From: Strigamia acuminata
Lineage: Eukaryota; Arthropoda; Chilopoda; Geophilomorpha; Linotaeniidae
Assembly: GCA_949358305.1 (NCBI GenBank)
Contig: OX442317.1
Coordinates: 15,504,491 to 15,568,490 of the forward strand
Reading direction: 5' to 3'
DNA: 64,000 nucleotides
Numbering within the stretch: the stretch's first letter is position 1; every line of letters starts with the position of its first letter. The position numbers and the translations under genes were made by a program. This document shows, piece after piece, positions 18,821 through 31,200 of the stretch. The notes under the pieces were generated by a model. It was given only the letters and a program-made list of their open reading frames with translations, made no database searches and was not told the origin of the DNA.

Positions 18821-20382
18821 TGTTGCAAGACAGCGTAGAAATTGTTGTGCTATTTTATTGTCAATGTTTTTACCATTTACTTTGAGTTGATTAAAATCTT
18901 TAAGTGTTTTAATTTCCTTTGCCTAATTGGTATTTTTCACTTTTCAGTATTTAATATTGCTTATTAAAGTGTTTTGACTTGATTTTTATTCATACTTTTC
19001 AAAATTCAGTAATGTTTATGCTTCGTATTGATTTCAAATATCTTATTCCGTGCATTTATTGACTTATTCACTTGTTTTATGAGAGTTTGTGTTGATTCCG
19101 AACAGTTTTGGTGTAAATTTCGTTACCTAGCATACAATTGCGATGCTAGTGACGTCATTTTTCAGTTTCCCGTAAAGTTACGGTTCCGTCTTCTAACCTT
19201 TTGTTTAGTACTTTTCAAATCACTTGGAATTTTATTAGGCATTCGTTTAGACTAATTCAAGCATGCTCTTTCTATCTAGATGCATCAAAACTGCTTTGGA
19301 AATTCCGTTGAGTTGGTTTGAATGTTCGTTTCCGTCTGCCATAAAAGCGCAGCCGGGAATGTTCGTTTGGCCGATAAATTCGTATTTATTCAATCTGTGT
19401 ATTTTATTCCGATGTTTTGTGAAGAGAATTGATAATTATTCTTGTAATTTAATCGATACTTTATTGATTATTTACATTTAGTGTTTTTACATTCATTTTA
19501 CGTGTTGTTTTGCCGCCGATGTTATGTTCGCCGGACGCCATGTTTGATCCAACACCTTTGTTATGTTCGTCGGTCGCCATGTTTGTCCCAAGCGACGATT
19601 ACACAATGTAACCGTTATTTTTGTATTTTATATCACATAATTTGCATTTACTATTACATTGCGTTATTATTCAGTATGTATTCTTTGATAATTTTGTGCT
19701 TTTGTACCGATCGAAATTCAAATGTGATCGTTATGTCATTTTCGAAGCCTGTGATTGGCTATTTTCAATCCTTTCATTCCGAGATCGGTTTATTGCAAAT
19801 ATCTCATTGTTTAACGTGTTTTTGGACATTGTTGTGATTAGCTTTTTTGTTCACCGCATTCTTGTGGTCATTTCAATGTAATTCAATGTATTTTTAGTGC
19901 ATTTTTAAGCAAATGCCAACTTTGCCGTAATCTTGTTTCCTCCGTTACCATGGTAACGGAATCTTTCGTGTATCTGTATTTCGCCGCTATCGGCCTGGCG
20001 CGTGCCATATTCGGTACTGCGCATGTGCGGTTCTCTAAGAACCAATCTAATTGCTGTAATTTCTTCAGTTATTAACCAACCTTTGAATAAATGTGTTGTG
20101 TTTTATTAGCTCTTGTTTTAGGCTTATTTTCAAATACATTCAATGTGTAGTGAGTAGTTTAAAAATTCTCAGGCCAACTTATGTTTCCGCCACCTATTGG
20201 ATACTTGGTGCAGGTGTTCTCCACATTGTTCCAGCGGTACAACAATGCCATTTGTTGCGGATTTATTGCTCTCCAGTGCGATTTTCGTACTAACCACGCC
20301 ATACGACCTTGGGCGAGCTCAAGTGTCTTGAATTTGGATACGCATCGCCATTCCTTTCTGTCTGTCTTGTTGACCTGCAACA
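18821..20382 (+). repeat. BEL-B 5' LTR
   Basis: 1562 bp. Contains AATAAA at about 20085. Several 60- to 118-codon frames inside recur exactly in the 3' LTR only because the LTR is duplicated; none looks like a protein gene. Confidence 0.94.
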
Positions 20383-20397
20383 CAGATACGAAGCTTT

Positions 20398-20416
20398 TGG
20401 TGCCGTGACCAGGATT
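20398..20416 (+). promoter_or_regulatory. BEL-B primer-binding site, tRNA-His type
   Basis: TGGTGCCGTGACCAGGATT starts 15 bases after the LTR end. It is complementary to a tRNA 3' end of the form ...GGTCACGGCACCA, as in animal tRNA-His (from memory). The same core recurs beside the LTRs of C, D and E. Confidence 0.7.
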
Positions 20417-21378
20417 CCGTCTGCAATTCGTGAGTTTTTCCAGTGCATCATCAATACGTTTGAAAAAGTGTTTGGTGCGACGGAGGAACAATTCGTTCGT
20501 GTTTCGTCACCCATGTCAAGAGTCAACGTTCAACGTGACAGAAGTTACGACGGGGACTGCTTTGGCGGCGAAAACGAACAAAAGTGTGCATGCAGTTGGA
20601 GTTCAAGGTCACAACACTGGATAACACAACGCGTCGTGTTGGAAAGCGGATTCGCCCCTGGATTAATTGCATTTTACAGTGCTTTGCCTTATGAAATTGA
20701 AATTTTGGAGATTTTGGTTATTAAGGGGAACTGTATCAAGTGTCTTTATGGGATTTTGGTAGTTTCATTTGTTGGTTTTCGGGAAAATTTCGATAAAGTG
20801 ACTATTTTACAACTTTTGAAGTGTTTTTTCATTGCATGCTTAGTTCTCCACTATAACCGCCATAAGCGGGGGAGATTAGATTTATTTCGAGTAGAACTGA
20901 CTAGTTTCAAGTTGAATGAGCTGTCAGTAGAGTCAAAATTTAATGTTAGGAGTTATTGGCGTGTTTTGTTGCAAAACGAACCGTCAATTGTTTTCAAAAG
21001 AGTTTATTGGCGTGCTTTGTTGCAAAACGAACCGTCAATTATTTTCAAACTGTGCAGGGTAATTGTGTCACGTTTTATTTACGTACACAAAAACCGCTCA
21101 AATTTTTGGTCATCCTCGATTGGTCAAACATTTGATATTCTAAAATTCTCACGTGTCACCAAGGACCGTGAAAATTGAGTGCTTTTTGGGGGATAAAATA
21201 AAAACGTTTATTCTCTTTAAAGTTAAAACAAAAACCGTGAAAATTGAGAAATTTTTGGGGGATAAAATTACAAGGTTTATTCTCTTAAAAATTAAAACAA
21301 AGTTGAATTGTCATGCCCGTTTTTATCTGTTCTTTCCAAATTTCACAGCCGAATTTTTTGTGAGAGAGGACAGAGAAA
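20417..21378 (+). other. BEL-B leader with two short tandem duplications
   Basis: 962 bp before the gag ATG. A unit of about 50 bp is doubled at 20951-21049 (TATTGGCGTG...CGAACCGTCAATT), and a 69-bp unit is doubled at 21165-21302 (ACCGTGAAAATTGAG...GGGGGATAAAAT). No credible ORF. This is the expected place for packaging and dimerisation signals. Confidence 0.65.
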
Positions 21379-24300
21379 ATGGCGGAACCTACAATGAGAG
21401 ATCTTCTAACTGAGGATCAAATCGAAGTGCAACAACAACGTTGGGAGTCGCAAGTCACTGCAATGAATCATTTGTTGTCTATATCGGAGAAGACAGCAGA
21501 TCCAGGTGAACTGGAAGCGCTGGTGCAAACTGCGACCCCGAAAGAAACGAGAATAGTCGGTGCGCTGAATGATCTACAGGAATATTCGGACCACGGCTAT
21601 TATCTGGAATGCATTGACAAGCTTGAGACTATGCAAGCAAGAGTGGATCTTCTTCGCACGAGATACGAAATTTCAAAGCGATCACTTCCAACTTTGGGAG
21701 GAAGATTAAATACGTCGACAAGCTCAAACCAGAATACAACCTTGAACGCGACAGCAACGTTTAGAAAAAATTCGAAGCTGCCCAAACTGGATTCCGTAAA
21801 ATTCGACGGAGATATTTTGAAGTACAGAACATTCAAAAGCAACTTCGAGACCTCCGTACACAAGGATCCAGACCTGAGTAACATTGAAAAACTCCAGTAT
21901 TTACAAACTATGTGTACTGGAGAAGCGGCAATTCTCATCTCAACTTTTCCCCTGATCGAGGAATCCTATGACCTTGCAAGAGAAGAACTCGAAAGACATT
22001 TTGGTGATGAGGATGCACAACAAACTGCCTTAATAAAATCAATTCGAGAATTAAAGGTGGTTTCGAGTATTTATCCAACAAAAGCGATAAAAACAAACTT
22101 GACCAAGATTTCTGCGACTATTAGACTTTTAGAGCAACTTAAAATTCCTATTCAGACTTCCGGAGCCTTCTTATTGCCAGACATAATTAGCAAGTTTCCA
22201 ACTTCAATGGCATTAAGATTTTACCAGGTTCACGGAATTCAAAATAAGAACATTGTTACGTTGCTCAATTTCTTTGTGAATGAAGTTGCGATGGCCGAAC
22301 GAACTGAAAGCGTTTCTGAAAAATCGAAAAAAGACAAGAATGAAAAATCTGAAGTGGAGAAACCGAAAGTGAAAGGTTCAATGACCACGTGCGCAGCTAC
22401 TCAAGACGCCAAGCAGTCTACTAGTGCCAAAACAAAGAATGAAACGAAATCTGACAGCAAGAGTGTGCCTTCAAGGACAAGCAAGTGCATTTTTTGTGAT
22501 GATGAACATTTAAACGGCTCTTGTAAAAAGGATTTCGAAATCAACGCGAAAATCGAAATAGTAAAGAAAAACAGACTGTGTTTTAACTGTTTCAGAACTG
22601 GACATAGAGTGGGAGACTGCAAGGTCAAATTTTCTTGTAAACATTGTGGTGGGCGACACCACTCCACAATATGCAAAAAATCCGAGGTGAAGAATTCAAC
22701 GAGCGCTGTGGAGAAGCCGAAGGAGCCACAAGTAACAACACATGTATCATGCGCTATCTCGACGACTCTACAACTAATGATATTCACCGCGGACCTTAAA
22801 ACCAAATCAGGAGGAACCCACAGCATTCGAGGGATGATTGATCCGGGAAGCCATCGATCGTTCATCACAAAAGAATTTGTTGAAAGACTGAAACTGAAAA
22901 AATGCGGCAGTGTCTCTGCCACCACACAGAGATTCAACGACTCGTCTCCAGCAGCCACGGACTATGATGTGTTTAATGTCACACTGCAGAGTAAAAATGA
23001 CACTCAAGATTTGAAACTTTCAATGCTTTCTGTGGAAAATTTGCCACGAGTGCAGGGCATTCTTAACTCATCAATAATAGACAAGGTGAAGAAGTTAAAC
23101 CTTGAACTTGCTGAAGACCTACCAGCTAAGACTTCTCAAATCGACGTGCTTTTAGGAGTCGACGTGTGGTGGAAGGTCGTTAAGGACGGCAAGAAAAAAG
23201 TAAACGCAGATCTTGGATTAATAAATACAATTTTTGGATGGGTCTTGTCCGGAGCGGCGGGGAACACCAATTTATTCGAAGATGAGGAAGAATTGACAAC
23301 ATGTTGCAACACATGCGACTTAGACATCCAAGAAAAATTGGACAAACTATGGAACTTGGAAGCAATCGGAATAAATGCGGGAGAAAAAGAATCCGACTTT
23401 ATTCGCGATCGATTCGAATCAAATACGAAGCGTCTAGACGATGGACGTTATGAAGTCATGCTGCCATTCAACGGACAGGAAGTCGACTTGGAATCCAATT
23501 GGGAGTTGGCCATGAATCAACTGGCCAACACGCTCAAAAGAATAGATGCCAACGAGGATTACAAAAAACGTTACGACGAATCCATGTGGCAGTATATTCA
23601 CGAAAATCACGCGGAGGAAGTCCCAAAAGAAGAGCGTTTTCTGAAGAAAGGAACATACAATATACCTCACCATCCTGTAATCAAGGAGGATCGAGACACG
23701 ACGAAATTTCGAGTAGTGTTCAACGCGTCTTCATCCAAGAAGGGGAAACTTTCCCTCAATGACTGTTTATTTCCGGGACCTTCCCTTAATCCAGACTTAA
23801 TACTCGTTATTGTGAGATTCCGTCTCTATTGTATTCCAATAATAGCAGACATTAAGCAAGCGTTTCTCCAGGTTATGATCAACCCAACTCAAACAAACTT
23901 TTTACGTTTTTTGTGGGTCGCTCGTGACTATTTCAAGGAACCATATTCATGGCAAAATTTGTGGAATCATCTAATGGTTCTGCGAATGATTGTCGTGCCA
24001 TTTGGCGTCATTTCTTCTCCATTCCTCTTGTGCGCGACAATTAGAAAACAAGCGAAACAATTCGAGAAAACTCATGCAAAAGAAGTCGACGCACTCGATG
24101 ATGGAATTTTCATGGATGATTTGACGTCTGGAGGTGATTTTACAGCCGACACAACATCACATTGCGAGAAACTGAAAATGATATTAGACGACGGAAAGCT
24201 TCCCCTCGTGAAGTGGGCGACCTCAAGCAAGGACGTCTTCAACAATTTGAAAAAAGAAGGTTTTCATATGCGAGGAGAGGAGTTTTCGGACTTAGGAATT

Positions 24301-26619
24301 ATAAAAATGCTTGGAATATTGTGGAACACGGCAGAAGATGTCATGATGTTTAACATTCCGACAATTGAAAAAATTCCGAATACGAAACGAGAAGTTGTCT
24401 CATTAATGGCTTCAATATTCGATCCAATGGGACTCATTGCTCCTGTTGTGCTTCAAATGAAGCTACTTGTTCAAGCAATCTGGATGAGAACAAAAAACTG
24501 GGATGAAAAGATTCTTGACTCAGAGAAAAAAGAAGTCGAAGAGTGGAGTCAAGACATACAAAAATTGAAAGAATTGAAAGTACAACGTTGGCTACAGACT
24601 TATTCCGGTCAAGACATCACTTTAGAAGTTTTCTGTGACGCAAGCACAAAGGCATTTGGCTGTTCAATTTTTGTCGTCAATCTGGAGGGCAAAAGAACTT
24701 TATTGTTGAGTAAATGTCGTATTGCGCCGACGAAAAAAGTGACTCTTCCTCGACTTGAATTAACTGCAGCAGTGGTAGGAGTGCGAATGACCAAGTACCT
24801 GTTAGAAAACTTTCTTCCCGGTTACCCGGTCACTGAAGTGCGATACTACTCGGACTCCACCATAACTCTAGCCTGGATAAATTCGGACAAGAACGTATGG
24901 AAGCCATACGTCTCAAACCGTGTGCAAGAAATTACTTCTTCAACCAAACCCGAACAATGGTCTCATGTACCAACGGAATTTAACCCAGCAGATTTATTGA
25001 CTCGACCACATAACTCAAAAACATTGATGCAAAATAAACTTTGGTGGTTTGGAGTTGATGTCTCAAAACTAGAAAAAACAGAAATTATACAAGAGATTTT
25101 TCCAGAAGAGGAACGAAAAATTGTAGTGATGACTATTCAAGTTAAGGAAAGTTTTATTGGACAATTTTTCAAACGTTTCCGAAATTACAACAAACTTTTG
25201 AGAGTTTTTTCATATATTTTGCGATGGAAAAACAAATTTTTGCGCGGTGAGCCTCTCTCGCTACTCGAGATAGAGGCCAACCAAAAGAAGATCCTGCAGT
25301 TTTCCCAGAAACTACATTTTTCTGAGGAGATTGATGATGTGAAAAACAAAAGAGAACTGTCTAAACATTCCACCCTACGCAATTTCGAGCTCTTCATTGA
25401 CGAGGACGGATTACTTCGACTTCGTAGCCGCTTGAAAAAATCTTTATTGACATTTGATGAAGTGTATCCAATTATCTTGCATTATGATAGTTGGATAACA
25501 AGACTGTTAATTAAAAAAGTGCATTTGGAGTTGCTTCACGGTGACATAAGCGAAACCTTGTATCACCTACGCGAACAATTTTGGATTATAAGAGGACGAA
25601 GAACTATACAAACAGTTATTCGAGAATGTGAGATTTGCCGACGAGGAAAACTTGCACGCAACAACCCTTCAACGGGTGACCTTCCTGCTGAACGTGTGAC
25701 ACCAGCGGCGCCATTCCAAAACACAGGAGTGGACCACTTGGGTCCCATTTATGTCGGCAGCAACAAGAAGGAAAAGAAAAAAGTTTACATCTTGCTTTTC
25801 ACGTGTATGGTGACCCGTTCCATACATTTGGAAGTATCAGAGGACCTTTCTGTGCCAAAGTTTTTGCTTGCAATGAGAAGATTTGGGGCACGCCACGGAT
25901 ACCCCGGGAAGATTTTCTCTGACAACAGTAAGACGTTTGAGCGCGGAAGCCTCGAATTACAATCGTGGGGAAAACTCATCGGTCATTCAGATGTGAAAAC
26001 TTTCCTATCCGAAAAAAGAGTGCTTTGGACTTTCATCCCACCGCTGTCTCCATGGATGGGCGGAGCGTGGGAGCGTCTAGTCCGCTCAGTAAAAGATAAA
26101 CTTCGAAAGACATTATTGCGCAGCACCGTAGACTTAGAAACTCTCCAAACTTTGGCTCTGGAAATTAGTTCAGTGCTAAATTCACGACCCTTAAGTTACG
26201 TCCCAGACAGTGTTGATGGTGGTAGAATTTTGGCACCTGAAAACTTTCTAACAGGAGGCATGCCAAAATACGTAATAAACAAACAACTGAGTGCAATTAA
26301 AAAATCAGATTTGCGAAAACTGGACATTAAACGACGCCAATTTATTTGGGAGTTCTGGAAAATTTGGAAAAAGAGTTACCTCATGCAATTGAGGAATTTT
26401 TATGAATCCAAAGGTGATAAGTTCTTCAAAAACCCTAAAGTAGACCAAATAGTGCTTCTAGAAAAAATGGGTACTAACCCATATTTTTGGCCACTTGCCA
26501 GGATAAAAGAAATTTTTCCCGGTGAGGATGGTCAAATCCGTGTTATAAAAGTTGTGCTACCCGATGGACGTGAGTTGAAAAGGTCAGTCAAGCATGTGAG
26601 AGCCCTAGAACTTGAGTGA
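21379..26619 (+). CDS. BEL-B gag-pol polyprotein, intact
   Basis: 1746 codons with no interruption. Order: gag (DUF1759-like, about 1-330); zinc knuckles (C-F-N-C-F-R-T-G-H, then C-K-H-C-G-G-R-H-H, about 400-432); retropepsin (M-I-D-P-G-S-H-R-S, about 486); reverse transcriptase (I-I-A-D-I-K-Q-A-F-L and catalytic F-M-D-D, about 910); RNase H (F-C-D-A-S-T-K-A-F-G, about 1085); integrase with H2C2 finger (L-L-H-G-D-I ... C-E-I-C), V-D-H-L-G-P, F-S-D-N-S-K-T-F and G-G-A-W-E-R-L; and a C-terminal DUF5641-like tail ending S-V-K-H-V-R-A-L-E. Such polyproteins copy RNA to cDNA in cytoplasmic particles and integrate it. No envelope gene follows. Ends in TGA 60 bp before the 3' LTR. Confidence 0.95.
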   Translation: MAEPTMRDLLTEDQIEVQQQRWESQVTAMNHLLSISEKTADPGELEALVQTATPKETRIVGALNDLQEYSDHGYYLECIDKLETMQARVDLLRTRYEISKRSLPTLGGRLNTSTSSNQNTTLNATATFRKNSKLPKLDSVKFDGDILKYRTFKSNFETSVHKDPDLSNIEKLQYLQTMCTGEAAILISTFPLIEESYDLAREELERHFGDEDAQQTALIKSIRELKVVSSIYPTKAIKTNLTKISATIRLLEQLKIPIQTSGAFLLPDIISKFPTSMALRFYQVHGIQNKNIVTLLNFFVNEVAMAERTESVSEKSKKDKNEKSEVEKPKVKGSMTTCAATQDAKQSTSAKTKNETKSDSKSVPSRTSKCIFCDDEHLNGSCKKDFEINAKIEIVKKNRLCFNCFRTGHRVGDCKVKFSCKHCGGRHHSTICKKSEVKNSTSAVEKPKEPQVTTHVSCAISTTLQLMIFTADLKTKSGGTHSIRGMIDPGSHRSFITKEFVERLKLKKCGSVSATTQRFNDSSPAATDYDVFNVTLQSKNDTQDLKLSMLSVENLPRVQGILNSSIIDKVKKLNLELAEDLPAKTSQIDVLLGVDVWWKVVKDGKKKVNADLGLINTIFGWVLSGAAGNTNLFEDEEELTTCCNTCDLDIQEKLDKLWNLEAIGINAGEKESDFIRDRFESNTKRLDDGRYEVMLPFNGQEVDLESNWELAMNQLANTLKRIDANEDYKKRYDESMWQYIHENHAEEVPKEERFLKKGTYNIPHHPVIKEDRDTTKFRVVFNASSSKKGKLSLNDCLFPGPSLNPDLILVIVRFRLYCIPIIADIKQAFLQVMINPTQTNFLRFLWVARDYFKEPYSWQNLWNHLMVLRMIVVPFGVISSPFLLCATIRKQAKQFEKTHAKEVDALDDGIFMDDLTSGGDFTADTTSHCEKLKMILDDGKLPLVKWATSSKDVFNNLKKEGFHMRGEEFSDLGIIKMLGILWNTAEDVMMFNIPTIEKIPNTKREVVSLMASIFDPMGLIAPVVLQMKLLVQAIWMRTKNWDEKILDSEKKEVEEWSQDIQKLKELKVQRWLQTYSGQDITLEVFCDASTKAFGCSIFVVNLEGKRTLLLSKCRIAPTKKVTLPRLELTAAVVGVRMTKYLLENFLPGYPVTEVRYYSDSTITLAWINSDKNVWKPYVSNRVQEITSSTKPEQWSHVPTEFNPADLLTRPHNSKTLMQNKLWWFGVDVSKLEKTEIIQEIFPEEERKIVVMTIQVKESFIGQFFKRFRNYNKLLRVFSYILRWKNKFLRGEPLSLLEIEANQKKILQFSQKLHFSEEIDDVKNKRELSKHSTLRNFELFIDEDGLLRLRSRLKKSLLTFDEVYPIILHYDSWITRLLIKKVHLELLHGDISETLYHLREQFWIIRGRRTIQTVIRECEICRRGKLARNNPSTGDLPAERVTPAAPFQNTGVDHLGPIYVGSNKKEKKKVYILLFTCMVTRSIHLEVSEDLSVPKFLLAMRRFGARHGYPGKIFSDNSKTFERGSLELQSWGKLIGHSDVKTFLSEKRVLWTFIPPLSPWMGGAWERLVRSVKDKLRKTLLRSTVDLETLQTLALEISSVLNSRPLSYVPDSVDGGRILAPENFLTGGMPKYVINKQLSAIKKSDLRKLDIKRRQFIWEFWKIWKKSYLMQLRNFYESKGDKFFKNPKVDQIVLLEKMGTNPYFWPLARIKEIFPGEDGQIRVIKVVLPDGRELKRSVKHVRALELE

Positions 26620-26679
26620 TTTATTCTAATAAGACTTTGTGTGAGGTTCTCCTTCTCTGTCCTCTCGCCGGCAATTCGC

Positions 26680-28241
26680 TGTTGCAAGACAGCGTAGAAA
26701 TTGTTGTGCTATTTTATTGTCAATGTTTTTACCATTTACTTTGAGTTGATTAAAATCTTTAAGTGTTTTAATTTCCTTTGCCTAATTGGTATTTTTCACT
26801 TTTCAGTATTTAATATTGCTTATTAAAGTGTTTTGACTTGATTTTTATTCATACTTTTCAAAATTCAGTAATGTTTATGCTTCGTATTGATTTCAAATAT
26901 CTTATTCCGTGCATTTATTGACTTATTCACTTGTTTTATGAGAGTTTGTGTTGATTCCGAACAGTTTTGGTGTAAATTTCGTTACCTAGCATACAATTGC
27001 GATGCTAGTGACGTCATTTTTCAGTTTCCCGTAAAGTTACGGTTCCGTCTTCTAACCTTTTGTTTAGTACTTTTCAAATCACTTGGAATTTTATTAGGCA
27101 TTCGTTTAGACTAATTCAAGCATGCTCTTTCTATCTAGATGCATCAAAACTGCTTTGGAAATTCCGTTGAGTTGGTTTGAATGTTCGTTTCCGTCTGCCA
27201 TAAAAGCGCAGCCGGGAATGTTCGTTTGGCCGATAAATTCGTATTTATTCAATCTGTGTATTTTATTCCGATGTTTTGTGAAGAGAATTGATAATTATTC
27301 TTGTAATTTAATCGATACTTTATTGATTATTTACATTTAGTGTTTTTACATTCATTTTACGTGTTGTTTTGCCGCCGATGTTATGTTCGCCGGACGCCAT
27401 GTTTGATCCAACACCTTTGTTATGTTCGTCGGTCGCCATGTTTGTCCCAAGCGACGATTACACAATGTAACCGTTATTTTTGTATTTTATATCACATAAT
27501 TTGCATTTACTATTACATTGCGTTATTATTCAGTATGTATTCTTTGATAATTTTGTGCTTTTGTACCGATCGAAATTCAAATGTGATCGTTATGTCATTT
27601 TCGAAGCCTGTGATTGGCTATTTTCAATCCTTTCATTCCGAGATCGGTTTATTGCAAATATCTCATTGTTTAACGTGTTTTTGGACATTGTTGTGATTAG
27701 CTTTTTTGTTCACCGCATTCTTGTGGTCATTTCAATGTAATTCAATGTATTTTTAGTGCATTTTTAAGCAAATGCCAACTTTGCCGTAATCTTGTTTCCT
27801 CCGTTACCATGGTAACGGAATCTTTCGTGTATCTGTATTTCGCCGCTATCGGCCTGGCGCGTGCCATATTCGGTACTGCGCATGTGCGGTTCTCTAAGAA
27901 CCAATCTAATTGCTGTAATTTCTTCAGTTATTAACCAACCTTTGAATAAATGTGTTGTGTTTTATTAGCTCTTGTTTTAGGCTTATTTTCAAATACATTC
28001 AATGTGTAGTGAGTAGTTTAAAAATTCTCAGGCCAACTTATGTTTCCGCCACCTATTGGATACTTGGTGCAGGTGTTCTCCACATTGTTCCAGCGGTACA
28101 ACAATGCCATTTGTTGCGGATTTATTGCTCTCCAGTGCGATTTTCGTACTAACCACGCCATACGACCTTGGGCGAGCTCAAGTGTCTTGAATTTAGATAC
28201 GCATCGCCATTCCTTTCTGTCTGTCTTGTTGACCTGCAACA
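26680..28241 (+). repeat. BEL-B 3' LTR
   Basis: 1562-bp copy of 18821-20382. Preceded by CTCTCGCCGGCAATTCGC, the polypurine-region counterpart. Ends directly at the AAGG duplicated target inside Copia gag. Confidence 0.94.
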
Positions 28242-31200
28242 AAGGAGGGATACAGGCCAGGGGCCAATCTCAGATGCTTTTAGCACGGGACCAAATACTT
28301 CCAACACCAAAAGCAACACGCCAAAGAATCAACAACAACAAGGAAACTACAGCCAAAACAGTCGGGGTTCTCAAAGCGGACAAAAAGGCGGAAGATCGAA
28401 CTTTAGAGGCGGAAAAAACACGAGAGGAAATTTTCGCGGAAACACGACCGGATCAACGGGACGGGGGCCGTGTTTTCGGTGCAATCAACCAGGGCACTGG
28501 GCGAGGGATTGCACGACATCATTACCGTCAAATAACAGTCTAAACACGAATACTGCAGAAGATTTGGACACAAATATGCTGGATGTCGGTTTTCTCACCG
28601 AGTTGAGTGAGGAAGAGATGCTGCAATGCGGGGCAGCCAACAACTGTTGGATCTACGACACCGGGGCAACAGGACATTTCTGCAAAGACAAGAACCAATT
28701 TTTCAACTTCAAAGAAACCACAGGAACGATAAGCCAGGCGGACAAGAAAACTTTAATTCAGATTCAGGGCGTCGGGGACGTCTGCGTGATGTGTTTGGTT
28801 GGAAATGACACAGTCCCGATCACGCTGAAGAAAGTTTATTACGCACCGGACTTACGAAGGAATTTGCTATCGGGACCATGCATCGACGAAGCGAGATGCA
28901 AAGTCGCCATAGGCTCGGGACTGGTCAAGATCTACGATCCGCAGTGGAGAAAGCAATTGATGGAAGGAGTTAAGAAAGATAGACTATATTACATCAAATT
29001 GAGCGACCAGAAGCCCGACTTTGCAAAGTTAAAACAGAAGGAAATCAACAAAGCTAACATTGGCGAGCCAAAACAACCTGAATCGGCAAGCTTAACTAAA
29101 AGCGCATCTAATCCAGAAGAGGCGAGGCTTTGGCATGAGCGATTGGGCCATATCCATTTCCCAAGTGTACAAGGGATGAGTAAATCCGACGCGGTAATTG
29201 GATTACCTATTTTGGACGTGCCAATAACGCAATGCGACGTGTGCGACTTGGCGAAAAAGAAAGCAGTCTCTCACAAGTCGATACCTGGGATTAGGTCGAA
29301 GCAGCCACTGGAGCTGTTACACATGGATGTTTGTGGAGCGTTTGGAACGCCAACGCTTTCGGGCAACAAATATTTCCTCACTATCACGGACAATTTCTCT
29401 CGCTATTCAACAGTTTACCTGATGAAGAAGAAGGACGAAGTATTCGAAATATTTCAGAAGCATGCGAAGAGGATCGAGCGACTTCTAGGAAAATCGATTT
29501 TGGCCATTCGTACTGACAATGGCATGGAATTCTGCTCAAACAAGTTCGGACAGTACTTAGAAGAACAGGGAATTGCGCATGAGCAGACAAATGCGTACAC
29601 ACCCGCTCAGACCGGCGTTTCTGAGAGACTGAACCAGACGTTAGCGAATGGCATGCGAGCACTTGTCTACGATGCGGGTTTGGAACATCGGTTCTGGGGG
29701 GAAGCCATCCTCACTTTCAACTACCTCAGGAACAGAATCGCCAAACTAAACTCAGCCAAGACACCAATGGAGTTGTACTACGGTCGCAAACCATCGCTCC
29801 GACACTTGAGAAAATTCGGAAGTCTATGTTTCGTACAGAAGCGGATACGAGATGGGAAAATAGACAATAAGAGTTTGCATGGAATCATGCTCGGATATTC
29901 GAGGATCACAAAAGGATATCGAGTCTGGCTACCGGAGTTTTCGAAAGTAATCGAAACAAGTGACATCAAATTCGTTGAAAGCAGGCGCGGAGTTGAAGGC
30001 GTGCTGGGTTTACCAGAGAAGTACACCACTTACATCGATAATTTGGACGACAATTTGGACAATGATAACGATCGCCAATATTACTCAGATGAAGATGTGA
30101 GGCCGCCCCTACCCCCGCCAGTACCAAAGAAGGAGGAACAAGATCCAGGACTCCAACCTCCTCCAATCAAACTGAAATTTAGAATGCCAGAAGTTAAATT
30201 ACAAGCCAACCTACCAGGAATTATGCCACAAGCCAATCTACCAGGAATTGTACCACAAGCGAGGGCAGAAGTTCCGGATCCAGTTCGCACTATACCTCCA
30301 CTCGTCTGGAAAAAGACGGAGAAAGTGAGACCAACTGGACAAAGGGACATCGAGTACACGATTGAAGGATACGACAAACCTAAGTTACGCTCAATACCTG
30401 ACGTAAAGCGTTACTGTGCTCAGCACAACCTTCACGTACCCGAACACCTTTTTGAGGACAAAAGAAAGAAGAAGCCTTCGGAGTCAAATGTGACGGCTGA
30501 CGACTTCGACTTGGATTTGGACGAACTCACTTTCGAAGCCAATCACATTGAAGTGTACGTGCCTGTACGCTATGAAGAGATAGCAACTTTACCAGAAAAG
30601 AAAGAATGGCGCCAAGCAATGAACGACGAGATCGACACCATGCATGAACGTGAAGTTTGGGAGCTAGTGCCACCACCACCCAACACTAAAGTAGTGGGAT
30701 GCAGATGGATATATACCACCAAACAGAACGACAAATGGGAAATCGCACGTTACAAAGCGAGACTTGTCGCGCAAGGCTTTTCTCAAGTCTACGGCGAGTC
30801 GTACGAGGAGACCTTTTCGCTCGTGGTAGACGTTTCCATCGTGCGCTTCATGTTCACATTACTCGTCTGCATGCTGAAGTGGTCGTACGTCCAGGCGGAC
30901 ATAAAATGTGCGTATCTCTACGCAAAATTGCACAAAACCGTCTACATGCGGCAGCCAAAGGGCTTCATTTCTGAAGTGAAGGAGAACTATGTCTGCCGAC
31001 TCCTCCGAGCCATTTACGGATTACACCAATCTGGAAGAGAATGGGGCATAGAACTCGAGGAAACTCTACTGAAACTAGGACTAGAACACGTGAATTGGTG
31101 CAATTGCGTCTACAAGTTTGGAGACATTGCGTATTTAATCGTTTACGTTGACGATATCGTTGTCTTTGGAAAACAGTACGAGGATGCGATGCAAATACTC

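Larger units (their letters stand above)
18821..28241 (+). mobile_element. BEL-B: structurally intact BEL/Pao element inserted in Copia gag
   Basis: LTRs of 1562 bp (18821-20382, 26680-28241) start TGTTGC and end GCAACA. Flanks are AAGG (18817-18820 and 28242-28245); if the LTR ended one base earlier, the duplication would be AAAGG. A tRNA-His-type primer site, a long leader and one uninterrupted gag-pol frame follow. Only one LTR difference was noticed by eye (near 20335/28194). It is the best candidate for an active element in the window. Confidence 0.95.

Noticed and set aside
19028-19881. Several frames of 72-118 codons repeated identically at 26887-27740
   Set aside because: They lie in the two BEL-B LTRs and are identical only because the LTR is duplicated; they overlap in different frames and show no domains.
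20309-21178. 289-codon frame spanning the BEL-B LTR end and leader
   Set aside because: It runs through the primer site and tandem repeats, and has no domain; leader sequence is the simpler reading.
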